Shown: positions 7,541-14,378 of the stretch, piece after piece | How the letters are laid out: every line of letters begins with the position of its first letter | How positions within the stretch are numbered: the first letter of the stretch is position 1 | NCBI GenBank assembly: GCA_035284865.1 | Contig: JAYKHL010000037.1 | Coordinates: 15,412 to 79,411 of the forward strand | DNA: 64,000 bases | Direction: 5' to 3' | From: JAYKHL01 sp035284865 | GTDB lineage: Bacteria; Cyanobacteriota; Sericytochromatia; S15B-MN24; JAQBPE01 | The notes under the pieces: model-generated | Database searches by the model: none | Seen by the model: the letters and a program-made list of their open reading frames with translations, nothing else | What the model was told of the DNA's origin: nothing | Position numbers and translations under genes: made by a program

Positions 7541-7725
7541 GGCGCTTGAGGGGCTGGGGCCGCCGCCTCGCCCTGGATGAGGGCGGCTCAACGGCCGTCG
7601 AGTACGGTCTGCTGATGGCGGCGTTCGTGCTGTGCCTCTTCGCCGCAGCCAGTGCCCTCAGGGGTCTGCAGGCGTCGGCCTTCCGGACCCAGCACGAGGG
7701 CCTCAAGCGCTGGCGCGCCCCGTGA
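7537..7725 (+). CDS. Flp/TadE-like small prepilin
   Basis: A 62-residue protein with a basic N-terminus, then DEGGSTAVEYGLLMAAFVL. A Glu five residues into a hydrophobic stretch is the type IV/Flp prepilin cleavage and assembly signature (G/A-x4-E-Y). The tail is short and charged. Start ATG 7537 overlaps the previous stop by 4 bases. It differs from the two Flp pilins that follow and could be a minor pilin or pseudopilin. Confidence 0.7.
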   Translation: MRRLRGWGRRLALDEGGSTAVEYGLLMAAFVLCLFAAASALRGLQASAFRTQHEGLKRWRAP

Positions 7726-7887
7726 TGGACCGCATCTTAGCTTTAATTTAATCGCGATTTATCCCCGGTATCACCCCCTCGGGGCAAGGCCTCGCCCGCG
7801 GGCCCGATAACCTGGCCAGAGCCCGGCTGCCGGCGTGTCTGCCGCGCCCTGCCCGCGAAGCGCCCCCGAGCAAGAGGAGATACCGAG
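7726..7887 (+). promoter_or_regulatory. Leader region upstream of the Flp pilin genes
   Basis: Intergenic, 162 bases. It starts with an unusually AT-rich island (about 7736-7762, containing the palindrome AATCGCGATT) in otherwise very GC-rich DNA, followed by a GC-rich, structure-prone stretch and AAGAGGAG before the pilin ATG. A pilin promoter probably lies in the AT-rich part; the exact boxes are not clear. Confidence 0.4.
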
Positions 7888-8079
7888 ATGACCAAGCTCA
7901 CCCAGTTGATCCGGGAAGAAGACGGCCAGTCGCTCGTCGAGTACGGGCTCATCCTGGGCCTCGTGTCCGTCGCGCTGATCGCCGTGCTGGGCACGATGCG
8001 CACCGAGCTCGGCAAGATCTTCGACGCCGTCGCCAAGTCGCTGAAGACGGCCGCCGCATCCGTCAAAGGCGGCAAGTAA
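7888..8079 (+). CDS. flp: Flp-type pilin 1
   Basis: Major subunit candidate of the Tad pilus, 63 residues. It has the Flp signature EEDGQSLVEYGLILGLVSVALIAVL: cleavage is expected after the Gly of EEDG, leaving Glu and Tyr at the canonical positions of the mature pilin. AGAGGAG precedes the ATG. It is followed 24 bases later by a near-copy, indicating tandem duplication. Confidence 0.9.
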   Translation: MTKLTQLIREEDGQSLVEYGLILGLVSVALIAVLGTMRTELGKIFDAVAKSLKTAAASVKGGK

Positions 8080-8103
8080 GCCACCGCAGGGAGGGCCACC
8101 GCG

Positions 8104-8286
8104 ATGCTGTACCGCCTGATCGCCGAAGAAGACGGGCAAAGCCTCGTCGAGTACGGCCTGATCCTGGGGCTCGTCTCGGTGGCGCTCATCGCCGTGCTGG
8201 GGACGATGAAGGCCAACCTGGTCAACATCTTCATGGAGGTCGGCTCCGCCTTGCGGAAGGGTGCCGGAGCCGTTAAGGCGAACTGA
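8104..8286 (+). CDS. flp: Flp-type pilin 2
   Basis: A 60-residue pilin. Its hydrophobic core is identical to that of the preceding pilin (GQSLVEYGLILGLVSVALIA), but the C-terminal tail differs (NLVNIFMEVGSALRKGAGA). A GGGAGG site lies upstream. A weak inverted repeat GCCACC/GGTGGC (8288-8314) follows the stop and could limit read-through from the highly expressed pilins into the assembly genes. Confidence 0.9.
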   Translation: MLYRLIAEEDGQSLVEYGLILGLVSVALIAVLGTMKANLVNIFMEVGSALRKGAGAVKAN

Positions 8287-8379
8287 CGCCACCGGGCCCG
8301 TGCCGTTTGGTGGCAGGCCTGCCCGGGAATGATGGCGCTGGGCGGCGCTCGCGCGTCGCGGCGGGAGAGCCCTGGAACC

Positions 8380-8928
8380 GTGTCACAAGCCTGGCAGTTC
8401 GGGCTGGTCGGCATCTTGGCCGTGGCCCTGGTGACGGACCTCAAGGCCCGCAAAATTTACAACTGGCTCACCTTCCCCGGCCTGGCCGCGGGGCTGGCCT
8501 TGAGCACGGGCCTGGGGGGATTGGCCGGGTTGCAGGGGAGCCTGGGGGGCCTGCTGGCCGCCAGCGCCGTGTTTCTCCTCCTGTTCCTGCTCCCCCAGAG
8601 CAGCATGGGGGCTGGGGATGTGAAGCTGATGGCCGTTGTGGGTGCCTGGCTCGGGTGGCCTGCAGCCCTCGCGGCTGTCGTCTACGTGTCCTTCGCGGGG
8701 GGCGTGGTGGCCCTGGCCCAGGCGGCGCGGTACGGCACCCTCAAGCTGCTGTTTCGCAACGTGTACTGGATCTTCGTGGGCCTCCTGGTGCCAGGGGGGA
8801 AGGCCTCGGGTGCGGTGACCCGCAGCGCCACGCCACCGGTCCCCTATGGCGTGGCCATCGTGGCCGGTGCCTGCCTTGCCTTGCTCTACCCGGAGCCCCA
8901 ACATCTCTTCGATCTGGTGAGGCGTTGA
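8380..8928 (+). CDS. cpaA: Tad prepilin peptidase (CpaA/TadV, A24 type)
   Basis: Membrane aspartic protease that cleaves Flp prepilins. It shows LVTDLKARKIYN (first catalytic Asp) and MGAGDVKLMA (GxGD, second catalytic Asp), within a polytopic membrane protein of about 182 residues. The start is taken as GTG 8380, just before the first membrane helix; an ATG at 8329 would add 17 non-membrane residues. It lies directly after the pilins and ends 3 bases before the next gene's ATG. Confidence 0.88.
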   Translation: MSQAWQFGLVGILAVALVTDLKARKIYNWLTFPGLAAGLALSTGLGGLAGLQGSLGGLLAASAVFLLLFLLPQSSMGAGDVKLMAVVGAWLGWPAALAAVVYVSFAGGVVALAQAARYGTLKLLFRNVYWIFVGLLVPGGKASGAVTRSATPPVPYGVAIVAGACLALLYPEPQHLFDLVRR

Positions 8929-8931
8929 GCG

Positions 8932-10242
8932 ATGGGCACCGGCACCTTCGAGCCCCCGCACCGCGGTTCCTCCGTCTCCCTGCTGCCGCTGTCCCGCTCC
9001 CTGCGCGGGGAGGGAGCAGCGTGCGTTCGTCCCGGGTGGGGGAAGCTGGCCGTCAGGCCTCCTTCCTTCGCACAGGGCGCAACGCGTGGCGGTGAGGCGC
9101 GGGACACCGGACGCCAGGCCGCGTTTCGGGAAGCGGACGACGGCCAGGCCCTGGCCGAGTTCGCCCTGGTGCTTCCGATGCTGGCGTTGCTCACCTTCGG
9201 AACGATCGAGGTGACGCTCTGGCTCCAGCAGCAGAGCAGCCTCAACGCGGCCGCCTTCCTGGCCTCTCGCTCGGCGGCGGTGCTCGGTGCGGACAGCGCC
9301 CGCACCCGCCAGGCGATGCAGGGCTACGTGGAGGCCTCGCCGCCCTGGCTCGGGCGGGCCGTCGCGGCGATGAAGCTGACGCGCGGCCAGGCCTCCGTGA
9401 CCTTGGAGGCCACCACGGACCGGTTCACAGGCCTCATCAGCGGGCTGTCAGGCGGACAGGCGCGCGGGTTCGACACCCTGGCCGCCAAGGCCGTCACGCC
9501 CCTGGAGTACGAACCCGCGCGCCACGGCAACGCCCAGACGGGTCCGAAGTCCCGCTTTCTGTTCGACTACCGGGTGGAGGCCACCGAGAAGGCCCTGGCT
9601 CCGGCTGCCGTGGCGAACGCCGGAAAGGCCATCGAGGCGGTCAAGCGGGCCGTCCGAGAGGCGGTCCCCGTGGTCTCGGTCGAGCCTCCGAAGCCTGCGG
9701 CATCCGCCGCCCCCAGAGGCGGGGGAAAGCCCTCAGGCACGGGGCGCCCCCCCCGGGGTGGCGGCAGCGGCAAGCCCCAGCCCAACGCGGGCGGGGCGGG
9801 CACGGTGCCTCCCCTCGAGGTGCCGAACCTCAAGCCCATCGAGGCCCTGCGGCCGGACGGCGAGGCCTTCCAGCTGCGCGGCGCGGTGCCTGGCAACCCC
9901 CATGACCACGGCAAGGCCAACACCGGCAGCTACAGCTCGCTGTTCTACCTGGGGCATCGCTTCGAGGCCGACGGGGAGCGCCGCGCCCCCTGGACCAGCA
10001 AGGTGGTGGCCGAGGGCCTCAAGGCCCAGGAGCGCAACGTCGCCGACGGGGGAGCGGGGTTGGTTCAGACTTGCGAGCAGGTGGCGAGGTTCGTGAAGGT
10101 CGCCGAGAAGCACCCCGTCTACGGGCCCTACGTGCGGGGCTTCGAGCGCAAGGTGAAGCCCTGGACGCAGGGCCTGACCAGGGGCCTGGACGCGGAGGCC
10201 AGGGCCCGCGAGGCCCGCGAGCGGGCGCTGTTTCCGCGATGA
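8932..10242 (+). CDS. TadE-like protein with long Pro/Gly-rich region
   Basis: A 436-residue protein of the Tad locus. The TadE-type prepilin-like helix is unusually internal: DDGQALAEFALVLPMLALL starts near residue 70, after an Arg/Gly-rich N-terminus whose DNA contains the hairpin GCTCCCT/AGGGAGC (about 8996-9016). The middle (about 240-285) is low-complexity Gly/Pro/Lys. The C-terminal part includes PHDHGKANTGSYSSLFYLGH, not recognised. ATG 8932 is the only reasonable in-frame start. Its stop overlaps the next ATG. The role is probably a minor pseudopilin or surface component. Confidence 0.7.
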   Translation: MGTGTFEPPHRGSSVSLLPLSRSLRGEGAACVRPGWGKLAVRPPSFAQGATRGGEARDTGRQAAFREADDGQALAEFALVLPMLALLTFGTIEVTLWLQQQSSLNAAAFLASRSAAVLGADSARTRQAMQGYVEASPPWLGRAVAAMKLTRGQASVTLEATTDRFTGLISGLSGGQARGFDTLAAKAVTPLEYEPARHGNAQTGPKSRFLFDYRVEATEKALAPAAVANAGKAIEAVKRAVREAVPVVSVEPPKPAASAAPRGGGKPSGTGRPPRGGGSGKPQPNAGGAGTVPPLEVPNLKPIEALRPDGEAFQLRGAVPGNPHDHGKANTGSYSSLFYLGHRFEADGERRAPWTSKVVAEGLKAQERNVADGGAGLVQTCEQVARFVKVAEKHPVYGPYVRGFERKVKPWTQGLTRGLDAEARAREARERALFPR

Positions 10243-11081
10243 CGCGCGGCCGCACGGTGTGGCGCCGGCTCGCCGCGGAAGAGGAAGGCCAGGCCCTCGT
10301 CTGGGGAGCGGGCGTGGTGGTGCTGACGATGGCGCTGTTCTATGGCGCCATCGACATCGGCCTGCTCGTGCTTGGCAAGATCCAGGCTCAGACGGCGGCC
10401 GATGCCTCGGCGCTCGCCGCGACGGGGCTCAAGGCCGGGGTCCACAACACCCGCTCGCTGGCCTACAGGGCCTCCAGCGGCCAGATCGCCCTCGCCCGGG
10501 CGCACCTGGTGCGGGCGACGGGGCTGGCGCTGAACGGCCTCGTCGACCCGGGCGGCGGCAACCGCAAGGCGTTCCGGGACGCGCTAGGCCGGGCCATCCA
10601 CCACCGGGAGAACGTGGAGGCGCTGCACCTGGGCATCGTGGGCTTCAACGCCTGGGTCGCCCGGGCCGAGGTGGGGCCCGCAGGGGTCAAGAAGGCCGCC
10701 GAGGCCGCTTACCGCGGCAACATGGGGGTGCTGGGCACCATGGACGCGACGAACATGGCCCTGATCCGACGGAGCGACGCGCTGGCAGAGTTTGCGAGCG
10801 GCGGCCTGATCGGCGGCACGGCCTTCCAGGAAGAGGCCGTTGGGAGCGGCTCGGGGGGCAAAAGCCACGTCCGCGTCGAGCCGAAGGTGACCGCCCTCGG
10901 CTCGGGGCTGCTGGGCTACGGCCGCCAGTCCCTGCTGGCCGCGGCTGCCACGGCGGGCCCCGTGAATGCCGCGAAGACCTACGGGCGCTCGCTGGCGGCG
11001 CTGGATCCCAAGAAGGGCTATGGCGTCAACTGGTACACGGTGCGGCTGCTGAAGATCGGCAACAGGGGGGAACGCGAGTGA
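10239..11081 (+). CDS. TadG/TadE-like protein
   Basis: 280 residues. A cytoplasmic charged head is followed by EEEGQALVWGAGVVVLTMALFYGAIDIG, a TadE/TadG-type N-terminal membrane segment, and QAQTAADASALAATG, the TadG-like ADAAALAGA-type motif. The rest is predicted extracytoplasmic and helical with Gly-rich stretches. ATG 10239 overlaps the preceding stop (ATGA), and its own stop overlaps the next GTG, so the three TadE/G proteins are translationally coupled. Confidence 0.78.
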   Translation: MTRGRTVWRRLAAEEEGQALVWGAGVVVLTMALFYGAIDIGLLVLGKIQAQTAADASALAATGLKAGVHNTRSLAYRASSGQIALARAHLVRATGLALNGLVDPGGGNRKAFRDALGRAIHHRENVEALHLGIVGFNAWVARAEVGPAGVKKAAEAAYRGNMGVLGTMDATNMALIRRSDALAEFASGGLIGGTAFQEEAVGSGSGGKSHVRVEPKVTALGSGLLGYGRQSLLAAAATAGPVNAAKTYGRSLAALDPKKGYGVNWYTVRLLKIGNRGERE

Positions 11082-11740
11082 GGCCCCTCCCGGCGCGGCT
11101 CCAGGACGAAGAACGCGGCCAGGCCCTGGTCGAGTTCTCCCTCGTGCTGCCCATGCTGGTGGTGTTGCTGCTCGGCGTGGCGTACTGTGGTGGGCTGGTG
11201 CTGGCCCAGCAGTCCCTGGCGGTGTCCGCCCGCCACGTGGCGCGCTCGATGGCCCTCGAGGCCACGCGGCAGGGGCTCGAGGACCCACGCGGGCGGGGCG
11301 GTCAGCCGGACGAGGCGGTGGCGCGGCGAGCCCTCAACCAGGCCGCTCCCCGGGGGGGGGCGGCGCTGGCAGGGGTCCGCTGGGGCGCCCTCGGCGCCAG
11401 CGGCCGGGGCATGGCCGGGGCGCTCGTGAAGCGCGGGACCCTGCCGCTCGGGCCGGCCCTGGGCAACGCCCGCTGCGGGATCGGGGTGGCGCTGTACGGG
11501 GCGACCGTGAAGCGGGACCTGAGCCGCGACCTGTCCCCGCTGGGGCGTGTGGCGGCCCGTCTGGCGCCCGGTGGGGGCCTTGCCGGCAGGCTGGCGCCCT
11601 CCTTGTCGGCCACCGCCGTGATGCCCGGGGAGCTGCCCATCCGCGGCCGGGTGCGGGGCGGTGTGCCCGGCGTGCTGGATCTAAACCCCTGGATCGGCAA
11701 GGTGGTTCAGCGCCCGTACAGACCCCGGAGCTTCGAGTGA
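11078..11740 (+). CDS. tadE: TadE-like pseudopilin
   Basis: 220 residues with a clear TadE signature, DEERGQALVEFSLVLPMLVVLLLGVAY (processing expected before the Q-A-L-V-E-F motif), then a Gly/Arg-rich periplasmic domain ending in LDLNPWIGKVV. GTG 11078 overlaps the upstream stop (GTGA), and its own stop overlaps the next GTG. It is the third TadE/G-type gene in a row. Confidence 0.8.
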   Translation: MRPLPARLQDEERGQALVEFSLVLPMLVVLLLGVAYCGGLVLAQQSLAVSARHVARSMALEATRQGLEDPRGRGGQPDEAVARRALNQAAPRGGAALAGVRWGALGASGRGMAGALVKRGTLPLGPALGNARCGIGVALYGATVKRDLSRDLSPLGRVAARLAPGGGLAGRLAPSLSATAVMPGELPIRGRVRGGVPGVLDLNPWIGKVVQRPYRPRSFE

Positions 11741-12141
11741 GGGGCGCGTGGTGCGCGGGGTTGGCAGGGCTCCTGATCGGGACGCCCGCCGGGGCGGCGG
11801 CGTCGGACCCGACGCTGTGGGGGGCCGTCCCGGCCTACCCCGGGGCGGCCAGGCCGCTGCCGACGTGGGAGCGCCCCCGCCTGGCGATTGCCCTGACGTC
11901 AGCTCCTCCCTCGGCCGTGGTCGCTTACTATGTGGAGTTGCTGACCGCGACGGGCTGGCGCATCGCCTCCACCGCCACCGCCGAGGCGCTCGCGGCCGCC
12001 GCCGCCCGGGCCCCCGCCTGGCTGCCTTGCACGCATCCCGTACACGGGCGGGTCGATATCCAGGTCAGCGCCGGCCCACACCCGAAGACGGGCCTGCCCG
12101 TGACCCTCATTTTCTACGAACGCGGCGTGCTGCAACCCTGA
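11737..12141 (+). CDS. Small secreted protein in the Tad operon
   Basis: 134 residues with a typical signal peptide (about 1-22, ending AGAAAS) and a compact domain with SAPPSAVVAYYVELLTATGW and VTLIFYERG. This pattern resembles short periplasmic domains that occur with DUF4156-like or stress proteins, but I do not recognise a named family. GTG 11737 overlaps the upstream stop. Ten bases separate it from cpaB. Confidence 0.6.
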   Translation: MRGAWCAGLAGLLIGTPAGAAASDPTLWGAVPAYPGAARPLPTWERPRLAIALTSAPPSAVVAYYVELLTATGWRIASTATAEALAAAAARAPAWLPCTHPVHGRVDIQVSAGPHPKTGLPVTLIFYERGVLQP

Positions 12142-12151
12142 GGACCCCACC

Positions 12152-13243
12152 ATGAACCTGCGCGACAAGCTCCGCTCCGGCGACTCCCCCGACCCCACGG
12201 AGGGGGACCTCGAGGCGCCTTCCCTGGAGGCCGAGGCGCCGCGTTCGGGTGCCGGGGCGGCCCCTCGGCTGGACGTGAACCGCCGGTTCCTGGTGCTGGC
12301 GGCTGCCACCGCGTTCCTGGCGGCCCTCATTGGCGTTGTGTACCTCAACAGGTCGGCTTCCGGGCTCAGCGAGGGGGGCACGAAGGTGGAGGTCGTGGTG
12401 CTCGCGGAAGACGTCGCACGGGGCTCACGGCTCTCCGAGGATCGGTTGACGACGGCCGCGGTGCCCCGCGCCTACCTGCCCAAAGGGGCCCTCGAGGTCG
12501 GCGAGGACGGCAAGGGGCTCGAGCGGGCCAGGGGCATGGTGGCGCTGGCCCCGATGGTCGCAGGCGAGCCGCTCATCGAGGCCCGTGTGGGGCCACCGGA
12601 CCGCAGGCTGGGCATCTCCTACCTGCTGCGCCGCGGGGAGCGGGCGAAGACCATCAGCGTGGACTCGGCCTCGGGCCTGGCCGGCCTGATCAAGCCTGGC
12701 AACGAGGTCGACCTGATTGCGACCATCCCCGACCCCAACCATGACAGCCGGCGGATTGGCACCCCCGTCCTGCAGCGGGCCCGGGTGATCGCCGTGGGGG
12801 ACCACCTGCTGGGCGAGGTGCGCTCCGAGGAGGAGGAGACCCGGGACGAGAGCGGCGGCATCGCCTCCGACAGCACCGTGACGCTGGCCGTCCCGGCTGC
12901 CAAGGTCGGCGTCCTGAGCCTCCTCGAGGACCTCGGCAACCTCAAGGTCGTGCTGCGCGGGGAAGACGACGACACGGTCCAGAAGGCGCCTGTCAGCGAC
13001 GAGGCCATCATGGCGCTCGTCTCGGGCCGGCTGCCGGCCCGGACAGCCCCACGGCCGGGGACCGCCAACCCACCGCCCCGCCCCCGCGTGATCGTCCGCC
13101 ACGTGGCCCCGCAGCCCGCCCCACCACGACCGCGCCAGGAGGCGAAGCCGCCTGCACCACGCCCGGTTTCGCGCCCCGCCGAGCCCGCGAAGCCGCCCCG
13201 TCAGCCCCAGGTGATCCGGTTCGGCGGCAGCGGCAACGAGTGA
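12152..13243 (+). CDS. cpaB: Flp pilus assembly protein CpaB/RcpC
   Basis: 363 residues. One membrane segment (about 48-68, FLVLAAATAFLAALIGVVYL) is followed by an SAF domain (VEVVVLAEDVARGSRLSEDRL, about 78-140) and the RcpC/CpaB C-terminal domain (KTISVDSASGLAGLIKPGNE, VDLIATI, VTLAVPAAKVGVLSLLEDLG). The tail is Pro/Arg-rich. It is thought to stabilise or gate the Tad secretin, and it precedes the secretin gene. The start is supported by AGGA just upstream. Confidence 0.92.
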   Translation: MNLRDKLRSGDSPDPTEGDLEAPSLEAEAPRSGAGAAPRLDVNRRFLVLAAATAFLAALIGVVYLNRSASGLSEGGTKVEVVVLAEDVARGSRLSEDRLTTAAVPRAYLPKGALEVGEDGKGLERARGMVALAPMVAGEPLIEARVGPPDRRLGISYLLRRGERAKTISVDSASGLAGLIKPGNEVDLIATIPDPNHDSRRIGTPVLQRARVIAVGDHLLGEVRSEEEETRDESGGIASDSTVTLAVPAAKVGVLSLLEDLGNLKVVLRGEDDDTVQKAPVSDEAIMALVSGRLPARTAPRPGTANPPPRPRVIVRHVAPQPAPPRPRQEAKPPAPRPVSRPAEPAKPPRQPQVIRFGGSGNE

Positions 13244-13273
13244 GCCACGGGGCAGGACCGCACCCGCAGCGGG

Positions 13274-13279
13274 TATAAC
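13274..13279 (+). promoter_or_regulatory. -10 box (TATAAC) before the Tad secretin gene
   Basis: GCGGGTATAACG lies in the 70-base gap between cpaB and the secretin gene, in the recurrent G-rich context. It suggests an internal promoter in the Tad operon. Confidence 0.45.
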
Positions 13280-13313
13280 GTGGCTGGCTTTCCCCCTTCA
13301 GAGAGGCGCCCCG

Positions 13314-14378
13314 TTGAACCTGCGGTCGAAGTTGCCCCTGGCTGCGCTTGCCGCGCGCCTCGCCCTCGCCGGCCTCGGCCTGGCTGCAGCCCTGGCGGTG
13401 GCCGCTCCGCCAGCCCTCGCGCTGCGGCCCGACATCTCGATTCCCCTCGGCCAGACGACCATCGTCACCGCCCCTGACGGCGTGGATCGGCTGGTCGTCG
13501 GGGACTCCAACATCGCCGACGTGGTGGCGCTGCCGGGGGGACGCGAGATCCTCGTGAATGCCAAGCGGGTCGGCTTCACGAACTTCCTGGTTTTCCCGGC
13601 CCGTGGGCCGGTCCGCCCGTACCGCCTGGAGGTCATCGCAACCGCCCGGGACGAGTCCATTGCCGTGCGCGTGCAGGTGCTCGAGGTGACGGAGCGCAAA
13701 ACGGGGCAGGTGGGCGTGCGCTGGAACGACAAGCTCGGCTTCGCGGAGGCAGCGCCCAACGCGCCGTTCCGCTTCGGCCTGCCCATCCGCACGGACCTGC
13801 TGTCGGCCACCCTCAACACGCTGGCCCAGGACCGGGACATCCGCGTCCTCGCCCAGCCCACCCTCGTGATCCAGAACGGCAAGAAGGGGGAGTTCCTGGC
13901 CGGCGGGCAGCTGCCGGTGCCCTTGCTGCAGGCCACGGCCGGCGGCGCGACCTACACGGTGGACTGGAAGGAGTACGGTGTGAAGCTGGAGGTCCAGCCC
14001 CGGCTCGAGGGCAACGACGGCATTGCGCTGGCGCTGCGCCCGGAGTACAGCACCATCGACCTCGAGAACGCCGTGCAGCTCCGGGACATCAACGTCCCGG
14101 GCCTCGCGACGCGCTGGGCCAAGACGGAGGTGCAGGTCAACTCGGGCGAGAGCCTCGTGATTGCGGGCCTGCTCCGCAACGAGAAGTTCCGCACGAGCAG
14201 CAAGCTGCCCTGGCTGGGGGACGTGCCCGTGCTCGGCTACCTCTTCGGGGCCGCCAACTACGACGAACGCGTCAGCGAGCTGGTCTTCATCGTCACGCCC
14301 TCGATCGTGAGCCGCAACGTGGTCAAGCCCGAGTCAGACTACGGCAAGGGCACGCCGGGCGTCTTCCCCAAGCCATGA
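13314..14378 (+). CDS. cpaC: Tad pilus secretin CpaC/RcpA
   Basis: 354 residues. It has a TTG start with a long Ala/Leu-rich signal peptide (to about residue 38). The N-terminal pilus-assembly domain (SIPLGQTTIVTAP, VDRLVVGDSNIADV) is followed by a secretin domain with VQVNSGESLVIAGLL and the C-terminal VPVLGYLFG, VFIVTPSIV. It forms the outer-membrane channel of the Tad pilus. It is shorter than many CpaC proteins because the middle domain is compact. The stop overlaps the start of the ATPase fusion gene. Confidence 0.92.
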   Translation: MNLRSKLPLAALAARLALAGLGLAAALAVAAPPALALRPDISIPLGQTTIVTAPDGVDRLVVGDSNIADVVALPGGREILVNAKRVGFTNFLVFPARGPVRPYRLEVIATARDESIAVRVQVLEVTERKTGQVGVRWNDKLGFAEAAPNAPFRFGLPIRTDLLSATLNTLAQDRDIRVLAQPTLVIQNGKKGEFLAGGQLPVPLLQATAGGATYTVDWKEYGVKLEVQPRLEGNDGIALALRPEYSTIDLENAVQLRDINVPGLATRWAKTEVQVNSGESLVIAGLLRNEKFRTSSKLPWLGDVPVLGYLFGAANYDERVSELVFIVTPSIVSRNVVKPESDYGKGTPGVFPKP

